Both the position numbers and the translations under genes were made by a program. Below, piece by piece: positions 50,056 through 57,391 of a DNA stretch of 64,000 nucleotides (positions are counted from its first letter, which is position 1; the number at the start of each line of letters is the position of its first letter). Below the pieces are notes generated by a model. The model was not told the origin of the DNA. It did not search any database and saw only the letters and a program-made list of their open reading frames with translations. The stretch is from positions 372,001-436,000 of the forward strand of contig NZ_JAAIYO010000007.1 of the NCBI RefSeq assembly GCF_014930455.1, in the 5' to 3' direction. The stretch comes from Corallococcus soli. Lineage in GTDB: Bacteria; Myxococcota; Myxococcia; Myxococcales; Myxococcaceae.

Positions 50056-51393
50056 TCACGGGGAGGAAGGGGCCACACCCGCCGCGGGTGCGACCGAGGT
50101 CGTCGCGGCCACCAGGTTCCCGGCCCCATCCTTCGCCAGACCATACAGCTTGAACGCCCCCGCCACGGCCGGCAGGCGCACGCGCCATGAGCCCGGCGCC
50201 GCTCCCTTCCGGGATTCCAGGGTCGTCACGCCATCGCGCGCCTCCCGCGTGGCCGCGCCCCGGAAGTTGTATGCGAACGACACCTCCAGCGGAGCTCCCG
50301 CCGGAGCGCTGACCTCGAAGTCCACGAGCGCCCAGGTGGCCGCGCCGTCCTTCTCCACGCCCCGGACGGACAGTCGCACCGGCACCGGCAGCGGGGGCTG
50401 GGGCTTCCTGCCCGTGTAGGCCTCCCGCACCGCGTGCCACGCCGGACGGGTGGACGTCCCCGACAGCATTCCCAGCCACAGGCCGGTGTGGTCGAAGGAC
50501 GCGCTGTAGTTGAAGACAAACAATCCCAGACACCGGCCTGCCTGGACCTGGGGCCCCAGCGCGTTGCGCCAGCCGTCCACGATGACGTCGTACTTCTCCC
50601 CGTCTCCCGGCTCGATGCGCAGGCCCTGCGCGTCCTTCGGCGCTTCCCATTCCCCCTGGGCGCCGAACTCGGTGATGAACCACGGCTTGCGGCCTCCCGC
50701 CTGCTTCACCGCCTCGGGCAGCGCATGGATGCCCCGGCCATAGACGTTCAGCCCATAGGCATCCAGCGAGGGCGCGTACTTCTCCCAGAACGGCACCCCG
50801 AGCGTCCACGCATCCACCGACAGCACGGGGTGCTCGGCGTCCGCCTTCTTCACCGCCCGGACGACCTTCTCCAGGAAGCGCGCGTAGGCGACCTTGGACG
50901 CGTCGTCCGGTGAATTGAGGATGACCTCGTTGCCCAGGCCCCACGCGAGCACGGCCGGGTGGTTCTTGAAGCGGCGCACCTGCTTCAGCGTGGCCTGGAG
51001 CTGCGCCTCCCGTCCCTTCGCGTCGCGCACGTAGTCGAAGGCGTCGTCGTTCTCCATGCCGGGGCGGCCCGGGCGCAACCACAGTCCCACCAGCACCCGC
51101 AGGCCGTGCTTGTGCGCGGCGTCGAGCAGCGCGGCCGTCTCCTCGCCGGTGCCCCAGGTGCGCAGCGTGTTCACGCCCACGGCGCTCAGCCGCGCGCAGT
51201 CCTGGTCGAAGTTCGAGGGGCCTCCGGAGCCGCTGAAGGTGACGCCCTTCGCCACGTAGGGCTTGCCGTCCACCTCCAGCCTCCAGCCCTCCCCCGCCTT
51301 CACGATGGCGGTGCGAGCCTCCACGTCCCCCGTCGGGACGAGGAGCGCGGTCAGGAGCAGGACGCCGACAGCGGCAGCGCGGGCATGGGCCAT
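50056..51393 (-). CDS. Secreted TIM-barrel glycoside hydrolase (GH2/GH5-like)
   Basis: A 445-residue exported enzyme (signal peptide core AVGVLLLTALLVPTG). The barrel begins GKPYVAKGVTFSG and includes LSAVGVNTLRTWG. The acid/base Glu is visible in LAWGLGNEVI near residue 153 and the nucleophile Glu in WFITEFGAQG near 239, the spacing of clan GH-A retaining glycosidases. A C-terminal beta domain of about 100 residues (VSFAYNFRGAATR) resembles a carbohydrate-binding or Ig-like module. Such enzymes cut beta-glucans, mannans or similar. No linked polysaccharide genes; subfamily cannot be fixed. Confidence 0.8.
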   Translation of the reverse strand: MAHARAAAVGVLLLTALLVPTGDVEARTAIVKAGEGWRLEVDGKPYVAKGVTFSGSGGPSNFDQDCARLSAVGVNTLRTWGTGEETAALLDAAHKHGLRVLVGLWLRPGRPGMENDDAFDYVRDAKGREAQLQATLKQVRRFKNHPAVLAWGLGNEVILNSPDDASKVAYARFLEKVVRAVKKADAEHPVLSVDAWTLGVPFWEKYAPSLDAYGLNVYGRGIHALPEAVKQAGGRKPWFITEFGAQGEWEAPKDAQGLRIEPGDGEKYDVIVDGWRNALGPQVQAGRCLGLFVFNYSASFDHTGLWLGMLSGTSTRPAWHAVREAYTGRKPQPPLPVPVRLSVRGVEKDGAATWALVDFEVSAPAGAPLEVSFAYNFRGAATREARDGVTTLESRKGAAPGSWRVRLPAVAGAFKLYGLAKDGAGNLVAATTSVAPAAGVAPSSP

Positions 51394-51840
51394 GGGTCCG
51401 TCAGTCTAACGGAAGGCGCACAGCCCACCCGTCCTGTCGCCCTGGACGTCGTGAAGCAGTCAGCCTCCCTCGCGTATGGCCCATGGATTTGTCCGCGACT
51501 GCCGGAGGGGGAGGCTCGGGCTGGAAGCCCCTCTCCGGGGACGAGGTGTCCCAGCCTGTCCGACAGTCGGCCAGATTTCCCAAAGCGATGCCCGGCACGT
51601 CCCTCCGCTCGGCTCTTCTGGCCAGGCTCGCCAGGGTTGAGACCCAAGACTCGGAGCGCCCCGCCGTCCGGTTCCACGGGAAGAGCGTGCGCATGGGGAG
51701 GCGTGCTCCACGCGCGCCACGGTGTCCTCTGCGGCGGGCGCGAGTGGGTAATGAATTGGTGGCGAACTGCCTGGCCAGGGACCAGGCGCGCACCGGTCGC
51801 CCCCGCCACTTCGCACGGTTTCGTGCTAGCCCCAGGGGTC
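51394..51840. other. 447-bp gap between divergent glycosidase and pseudouridine synthase genes
   Basis: No credible gene. An 8-bp inverted repeat (AGCCTCCC at 51462-51469, GGGAGGCT at 51509-51516) and a hairpin GCCTGG/CCAGGC at 51769-51787 with a 7-base loop lie here, the latter about 55 bp before the pseudouridine synthase start. Open frames present have the composition of out-of-frame GC-rich DNA. Confidence 0.45.
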
Positions 51841-53562
51841 GTGGATCCGCTCGTGACCCTCCTCGAACCGGCCCCCCGGATGGAAGACGTGCCCGGCGTC
51901 TTCCCGAGCCCCTTCGACGCCCTGGGCCCGCACCCCCTCGCGCGCCAGGCCGCCGGTGCGCTGCTGGCCACGCTGCGCGAAGGCGTCATCGCCCCGGGGC
52001 TCTCCAGCCGCATCCTCGAAGGGCCGGAAGGCGGGAAGATGTTCGGCGTGCTGGTGGTGCGCCAGCGGGATGGACACCTGGGCGTGCTGCAAGCCTTCTC
52101 CGCGATGCTCGCGGGCCACTGGGACGTGCCGGGCTTCGTGCCGCCCCTCTTCGACCGCGAGGCCCGCGCCCGGGTGGAGCCCATCGCCGAAACCACCGTG
52201 AAGGCCCTGCTCCACCGCGCCGAAGCATGGAGCACGTCAGGCGAGCTGCTCGGCCTGCGCGCGGACGACGACGACCGGAAGGCCCGCGAGGTCACGGAGC
52301 GCGAGGCCCTCCGGCAGCGGCACGACGACCGCCGCCGCCAGCGCCACGCACGCCGCGCTGAGCTCCTCGCCGTCACGGACCTCGGCGGCGACGCACAGGC
52401 GAAGCTCCTCGCCGCCACGGACCTTGGCGGCGACGCGCGCGCGGAGGCACTGCACGCGCTTGACCAGGAGAGCCGGGGCGACAAGGCGGAGAAGCGGCGC
52501 TGGGAAGCCGCCCAGGAGGCGCTGCGGCGCGACCTGGCCCCCCGCCGCGCGAAGGCCGAACGCCGGCTGCGCGCCCTGGACCGCCTGCGGCGCATCGTCT
52601 CCCGCGGCTTCATGAAGCAGCTGCACGACACCTACGCCATCACCAACGCGCGAGGCCAGACACGCCCCCTGCGCACGCTCTACGCCGGCGCGGAGCCGCC
52701 CTCCGGTGCAGGTGACTGCGCGGGCGCGAAGCTGCTCGGTTACGCGTTCGCGCACGGCCTTGAGCCGGTGGCGCTCGCGGAGTTCTGGTGGGGCACGCCA
52801 CCCGCGTCCGGAGGTCGCATCCAGGGGGAGTTCTATCCGGCGTGCCGCGACAAGTGCGGTCCCCTGCTGCCGTTCATGCTGGAGGGGATCCAGGTCTCCG
52901 CGCCCCGGAGCTTCGTCCCTCCTCCCGCGCCCACGGCGGACCTGTCCATCGTCTTCGAGGACGCGTGGCTGGTCATCATCGACAAGCCGTGCGGCCTGCT
53001 GTCGGTGCCGGGCAGGGACGCGGCGCTGACGGACTCGGCGCTCACTCGACTGCGCGCACGCCACCCCCACGCCACGGGGCCGCTGCTCGTGCACCGGCTG
53101 GACCTGGACACCTCCGGGCTGCTCGTCGCCGCGCTGGATGCGCGCACGCACGCGGCGCTGCAACGCCAGTTCCTCCACCGTGAAGTGGACAAGCGCTACG
53201 TGGCGCTCATCGACGGGCCCGTGCGGGGCGACTCAGGCACCATCACCCTGCCCCTGCGCGTCGACCTGGACGACCGTCCCCGGCAGATGGTGGACCCCGT
53301 GCACGGCAAATCCGCCGTCACCGACTGGCGGGTGCTCCAGCGTGAAGAGGGGCGCACGCGCATGGCCTTCCACCCGCGCACCGGGCGCACGCACCAGCTC
53401 CGCGTCCACGCGGCGCACCCCCAGGGGCTGGGGGCGCCCATCGTGGGGGATCCGCTGTACGGGCACGCGAATCGCCGCCTCTTCCTGCACGCGGAGGCCC
53501 TCTGCTTCGTGCATCCGGCGACGGGGCAGCGCGTGTCCTTCACCCGCGCGGCCCCGTTCTGA
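51841..53562 (+). CDS. RluA-family RNA pseudouridine synthase with long N-terminal extension
   Basis: A 573-residue enzyme. The C-terminal 210 residues are a standard RluA catalytic domain: VFEDAWLVIIDKPCGLLSVPG, then LLVHRLDLDTSGLLV with the catalytic Asp near residue 421, DKRYVALIDG, and HPRTGRTHQLRVH. The first 350 residues are an added module found in a subset of gamma- and deltaproteobacterial homologues, including a long charged coiled-coil (about 140-260). A conserved patch around YPACRDKCGP precedes the catalytic domain. Target uridine unknown. The GTG at 51841 has AGGGG just before it. A 14-residue tandem duplication occurs in the coil (52360-52443). Confidence 0.86.
   Translation: MDPLVTLLEPAPRMEDVPGVFPSPFDALGPHPLARQAAGALLATLREGVIAPGLSSRILEGPEGGKMFGVLVVRQRDGHLGVLQAFSAMLAGHWDVPGFVPPLFDREARARVEPIAETTVKALLHRAEAWSTSGELLGLRADDDDRKAREVTEREALRQRHDDRRRQRHARRAELLAVTDLGGDAQAKLLAATDLGGDARAEALHALDQESRGDKAEKRRWEAAQEALRRDLAPRRAKAERRLRALDRLRRIVSRGFMKQLHDTYAITNARGQTRPLRTLYAGAEPPSGAGDCAGAKLLGYAFAHGLEPVALAEFWWGTPPASGGRIQGEFYPACRDKCGPLLPFMLEGIQVSAPRSFVPPPAPTADLSIVFEDAWLVIIDKPCGLLSVPGRDAALTDSALTRLRARHPHATGPLLVHRLDLDTSGLLVAALDARTHAALQRQFLHREVDKRYVALIDGPVRGDSGTITLPLRVDLDDRPRQMVDPVHGKSAVTDWRVLQREEGRTRMAFHPRTGRTHQLRVHAAHPQGLGAPIVGDPLYGHANRRLFLHAEALCFVHPATGQRVSFTRAAPF
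52360..52443 (+). repeat. 42-bp tandem duplication inside the pseudouridine synthase gene
   Basis: Two adjacent 42-bp copies (52360-52401 and 52402-52443) encode near-identical 14-residue units, LLAVTDLGGDAQAK and LLAATDLGGDARAE, within the N-terminal coiled-coil. The copies differ at several bases, so the duplication is not brand new. Confidence 0.8.
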
Positions 53563-53571
53563 GGCCCGGCG

Positions 53572-54477
53572 TCAGTTGACGAGCAGCACCTTGCCCACGC
53601 CGCCCTCCTCCGCGAGCTTCTGGGCCTCCTTCGCGTTGCTCATGGGGAACGTCCGGCTGATGGGGATGATCAGCTCCCCCCTCGCCACGCTCACCCCCAG
53701 TTGTTCGAGCCGCCGTGCGTCCGGATGCGCCAGGAAGGTGCGCACCGTGAGGCCCTTCTCCTTCGCGCCCTTCGGCTCGCCCACCACGCTGCCCACGACC
53801 CCGCCGTGCTTCACCTTGCCCAGCACCGCGGCCACGGCCTCGCCGCCCACCGTGTCCGCGATCGCGTCCAGCGTGGGCAGCTTCGCGACGTCCTTCGGAT
53901 CATCGAGCGCGACCACGCCGTCCACGCCCAGCGTCCGGGCCTCCGCCACCTGCTTGCCCCTCACCCCGGCCCAGATAATCGCGCCCCGCGCCCGCGCCGC
54001 GAAGAGGGCCGCGCGCCCCACCGCGCCCACCGCGCCGGTGATGAGCACCGTGTCGCCCTGGCTGGGCCGCACGTGCTCTTCAATCAACTGCACGCCCGTG
54101 AGCGTCACCAGCGGCAGGGCGGCGGCATCGCGCAGGTCCATGGATTCGGGCACCTTCGCCCAGGCCTCCGTGGGCGCGACGACCGTCTCCGCGTAGCCCG
54201 CGTTCACCAGGCCCATCACCCGGTCACCGGGCTCGAAGGCCTCCACGCCCGTGCCCACCTCGATGACCTCGCCGGACACGTCGCGTCCCAGGATGGCGGG
54301 GAGCTGCAACGGCATCATCGACTTCATGTCGCCGCGCCGGATCTTCCAGTCCACCGGGTTGATGCTCGCGGCGATGACGCGGACCTTCACCTCGCCCGGC
54401 CCCACCTTCGGCTCGGGCATGTCCTGCACGGCGAGCTTGTCCACATCCCCATAGTCCTTCAGCACGACGGCTTTCAT
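53572..54477 (-). CDS. NADP-dependent quinone oxidoreductase-like protein (MDR superfamily)
   Basis: A 301-residue zinc-independent medium-chain reductase. The N-terminal GroES-like domain has MKAVVLKDYGDVDKL and ASINPVDWKIRRGDM, plus LGRDVSGEVIEVGTGV; the Rossmann fold shows VLITGAVGAVGRAAL with the Gly-rich NADPH loop. No structural-zinc Cys cluster is present. Such enzymes reduce quinones, enones or similar. GGAGG lies seven bases before the ATG. It is leftward and 249 bp downstream of the sterol-oxidase-like operon, separated by a hairpin, so it is probably a separate unit. Confidence 0.88.
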   Translation of the reverse strand: MKAVVLKDYGDVDKLAVQDMPEPKVGPGEVKVRVIAASINPVDWKIRRGDMKSMMPLQLPAILGRDVSGEVIEVGTGVEAFEPGDRVMGLVNAGYAETVVAPTEAWAKVPESMDLRDAAALPLVTLTGVQLIEEHVRPSQGDTVLITGAVGAVGRAALFAARARGAIIWAGVRGKQVAEARTLGVDGVVALDDPKDVAKLPTLDAIADTVGGEAVAAVLGKVKHGGVVGSVVGEPKGAKEKGLTVRTFLAHPDARRLEQLGVSVARGELIIPISRTFPMSNAKEAQKLAEEGGVGKVLLVN

Positions 54478-54698
54478 TCGGGCCTCCACAGGCGGGCGCG
54501 GGAAGGAACTCCAGCGACGGGCCAACGGTAAGCACCGGGGGTGGGGGTGCCATCGTCGGCGGGCGGTCGCTCCGCTCCCCTGCCCTCCCAGGGCCTCTCG
54601 AAAAGGCTCGGAAGCAGGCGCTGCGCGCAGGGCGTTGAGACCGACCTGCCTCCAGCCCCGTCGCTCGCAAGCCTGGCCCCTGCGTCCGTGGCTCGCGC

Positions 54699-54723
54699 CC
54701 GGCCTCCACACCGTGAAGGCCGG
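54699..54723 (-). terminator. Hairpin terminator after the GMC/hydrolase operon
   Basis: CCGGCCT at 54699-54705 and AGGCCGG at 54717-54723 form a perfect 7-bp GC-rich stem with an 11-base loop, three bases beyond the stop codon of the leftward alpha/beta hydrolase gene. The position strongly suggests a transcript end, though no T-tract follows. Confidence 0.5.
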
Positions 54724-54726
54724 ACG

Positions 54727-55839
54727 TCAGGGAGCGCGGGGCTGGAACTCCAGCGCCTCGCGCAGCACCGGGTAGGTGTCCTCGGACGCGGTGCTGCCCA
54801 TGAAGGTGTCGATGTGGCCGCAGCCCGGCAGGATGTGGCGCTGGTAGTAGCGCGCCCCGTTCGCCTCGCGCAGCCACGAGAAGGTGCGCTCCGTGGACGT
54901 GGGCAGGTACGTCTGGTTCTTCTCCCCGGAGATGAACGTGATGGGCCGCTTGAAGGGCGCCGGGTCCAGGTAGTCCGGCGGCCGGACCTGCCCGTAGCGC
55001 TGGAGGTTGCCCGCGCGCCCGTGGTCGTAGCGCACCGCGTGCCCCACCCGCGCCATCTGCCCCAGGTGGCGGAACGTCATCAGGTTGCAGCGGCCGAACT
55101 GCTCCTCCAGCCGCGAGTGCGTCTCCCGGTTGAGGCGGGAGTGCCGGTACAGCCGCCCGTACATGAACGACAGCCGGTGGCACACGGGGCTGTCGCACTC
55201 CATGCGCAGCAGGCTCGACACCTTGCTGAAGGCCGCCTGGAACAGCGGCGTGCTCGACGCGTCATCCGAGGTGAGCGAGTCCAGCCCCAGGTCCAGCAGC
55301 TCCGGCACCCGCAGCAGCGCCTTGAAGCGCGTGGCCTTCGGCACGTCGTGGTGCAGCGCCACCTGGGACGCCACGACGCTGCGCACGTCCGGCAGGTGCC
55401 CCGCCGCGAGCGACATGAAGAACGCCACCGCCCCCGCGCAGTGCACCACCGCCTGCACCGACTCCGCGCCCGTGATCTCCCGGATGCGCCGCACCGCCGC
55501 GGGCATGTCGTGGTCCGCGGCGTCGTCCAGCGAGGACTGGCGCATGGGCAGTTGCACGCTGGCGCGCCAGTCCAGCAGCCACGTGTCGTAGCCGTGGCGC
55601 ACCAGGTACTGGACGAAGTTCTCCCTCAGCGTGGGCAGCATGAACATGCCGCTCCACACGCCCGCGCCGTGCACCAGCAGCACCGGCCCCTTCGTGCCGC
55701 CCGCGTAGCGGGTGAGCCGCAGCGGGATGCCGTCCCCCGCGAGGAAGTCGTACTTCTCCACCCCCGGCAGCCCGTCCCGCGACCCGTCCCTGGACACCAC
55801 TCGCAACATCGCCGCACCGCCCCGACGCTCAAAAGCCAT
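54727..55839 (-). CDS. Alpha/beta hydrolase linked to GMC oxidoreductases, with Cys at the nucleophile position
   Basis: A 370-residue soluble hydrolase. VLLVHGAGVWSGMF carries the oxyanion-hole HG; the elbow reads VVHCAGAVAFF near residue 134, so Cys occupies the place of the usual Ser. The His is probably in LPGCGHIDTFMG near the end, the common G-H-x-D. This family accompanies or is fused to cholesterol-oxidase-type GMC enzymes in actinobacteria and myxobacteria. It overlaps the upstream GMC gene by 11 bp and is the last of three genes. It may cleave an ester or lactone made by the oxidases. Confidence 0.82.
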   Translation of the reverse strand: MAFERRGGAAMLRVVSRDGSRDGLPGVEKYDFLAGDGIPLRLTRYAGGTKGPVLLVHGAGVWSGMFMLPTLRENFVQYLVRHGYDTWLLDWRASVQLPMRQSSLDDAADHDMPAAVRRIREITGAESVQAVVHCAGAVAFFMSLAAGHLPDVRSVVASQVALHHDVPKATRFKALLRVPELLDLGLDSLTSDDASSTPLFQAAFSKVSSLLRMECDSPVCHRLSFMYGRLYRHSRLNRETHSRLEEQFGRCNLMTFRHLGQMARVGHAVRYDHGRAGNLQRYGQVRPPDYLDPAPFKRPITFISGEKNQTYLPTSTERTFSWLREANGARYYQRHILPGCGHIDTFMGSTASEDTYPVLREALEFQPRAP

Positions 55840-57376
55840 GGGCCACCGCCTCCGCGATGCGCTCGGACACCGCGCTGATGGTCATCACCGGATGGAAACC
55901 AATCGACGTGGGGATGACGGAGCCATCCGCCACGAACAGGCCCGGGTAGTTGAACACTTCCCCCTCCTTGGAAACGACGCCACGGTCCGGCGACTCCGCC
56001 AGGTGCGCCCCGCCCAGCGAGTGCACCGTGAAGGGCCGGCGGAACAGCTCCCACGTCACCAGCGGCGCGAACGTCCCGCCGTACTGCGACGCCAGCTCCC
56101 GCATCGCGCCCATCATCCGCGCCACCAGCTCCGCGTTCTCACCCGCGTAGTCCCACTCCACGTCCAGGTGGTTGCCCTTGAGCCCCATGCGCCCGTTGGC
56201 GTTGTCCTGGCCAATGCCAAACAGGTTGCTCGTGCGCGCCGGGTCCACCGCGTTGCCCAGGGGCTTGTTGAACAGGCCCTTCGCGAACGCCTGGTGCACG
56301 AGCGGCCCCAGCTTCGACCACAGCGGCGAAGCCACGCCCCCCAGCGGCCCCAGCGTCGGCTGTCCCATGCCGGCGAGCACCGCCGTCGCCGGCTGGTTGA
56401 AGGTGGCCGTCACCAGGGTGAAGCGCGGGGCCGCGTCGAAGAACTTCATCACCGTGGTCACGTCCGGGCCCTGCCACGGGAGGATCTCCTCGCGGCTGCC
56501 GTGCAACGAGCCCAGGAAGTCGCCGTTGCCGGAGTACCCGTGCCCCAGCCGGTCGCTCAAGAGCGGCAGCGTGCGGGCCCGGTCGCGGCTGCGCAGCAAT
56601 ATCTCCACCGTGCCCAGCGCGCCCGCGGACAGCACCACGCGGCTCCCCTCCACGGTCGCCTTCTCCCCCGTGGCCAGGTCCTGGTAGTGCACCCGGTAGC
56701 CCCCCGCCACGCGCTGCACGTGGGACACGGACAGGCCCGGCCACACCGTGGCGCCCAGCTTCTCCGCGCGCGCCAGGTACGTGAGGTCCAACGTGTTCTT
56801 CGCGCCGTGCTGGCAGCCGAACTCGCACTCCGCGCAGAGCTGGCAGGCCTTGCGGCCCGGGGCGGAGGGCTCCGTCCAGGACACGGCCTCCGTCGGGTCG
56901 AACGTCGGGCGGCCCATGCGCTGGGCGGCGCGCAGGAACAGGTCGCGCTTGCGCAGGGGGATGGACGGGGGGAACGGCTTCACGTCCAGCTCGTGCGCGA
57001 CCTTGTCGTAGTACGGATCCAGGGCCTCGCGGGTGAAGCCCCGGGGCCAGCGGGGGTGGTCGAAGACGATGGGGTCCGGCCGGACGTGCACGTTGGCGTA
57101 GATGAGCGAGCCGCCGCCCACGCCGCTCGCCGTCACCGTGCCGATGCCGGACAGGAAGCGCACGTCGAAGAGGCCCTGCGCCTGGGGCCGGGACGGATGG
57201 CGCCAGAGCAGCTCGTCCGCGCGGGTGACGTCGCGGGGGAACTGCCCGGGGGCATAGCGCCGCCCGCGCTCCAGGACCGCCACGGACCTGCCCGCCTGCG
57301 CGAGCCTGAGCGCGGTGATGGAACCCCCGAAGCCGGAGCCCACCACCACCACGTCGTATCGCTTCGCCATCCCCAC
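55829..57376 (-). CDS. GMC oxidoreductase, cholesterol-oxidase-like (second of pair)
   Basis: A 515-residue FAD enzyme. FAD-binding loop VVVGSGFGGSITALRLAQAG is at the N-terminus; GVGGGSLIYANVHVRP is the cholesterol-oxidase-type GMC signature; the C-terminal segment VADGSVIPTSIGFHPVMTI lies at the active site. Around residue 179 a C-x2-C-x2-C-x3-C run (CQLCAECEFGC) precedes AKNTLDLTYL. It probably oxidises a 3-beta-hydroxysteroid or other polycyclic alcohol. No signal peptide is apparent. A GTG at 57376 follows GGAGG; an ATG lies two codons later. It begins 15 bp after the larger GMC gene. Confidence 0.86.
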   Translation of the reverse strand: MGMAKRYDVVVVGSGFGGSITALRLAQAGRSVAVLERGRRYAPGQFPRDVTRADELLWRHPSRPQAQGLFDVRFLSGIGTVTASGVGGGSLIYANVHVRPDPIVFDHPRWPRGFTREALDPYYDKVAHELDVKPFPPSIPLRKRDLFLRAAQRMGRPTFDPTEAVSWTEPSAPGRKACQLCAECEFGCQHGAKNTLDLTYLARAEKLGATVWPGLSVSHVQRVAGGYRVHYQDLATGEKATVEGSRVVLSAGALGTVEILLRSRDRARTLPLLSDRLGHGYSGNGDFLGSLHGSREEILPWQGPDVTTVMKFFDAAPRFTLVTATFNQPATAVLAGMGQPTLGPLGGVASPLWSKLGPLVHQAFAKGLFNKPLGNAVDPARTSNLFGIGQDNANGRMGLKGNHLDVEWDYAGENAELVARMMGAMRELASQYGGTFAPLVTWELFRRPFTVHSLGGAHLAESPDRGVVSKEGEVFNYPGLFVADGSVIPTSIGFHPVMTISAVSERIAEAVAHGF

Positions 57377-57391
57377 GATGTGCCGTCCTCC

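Noticed and set aside
51483-52361. A 292-codon plus-strand frame starting upstream of the pseudouridine synthase
   Set aside because: It runs through the synthase gene in another frame and turns Arg/Pro/Gly-rich, the mark of a shadow frame.
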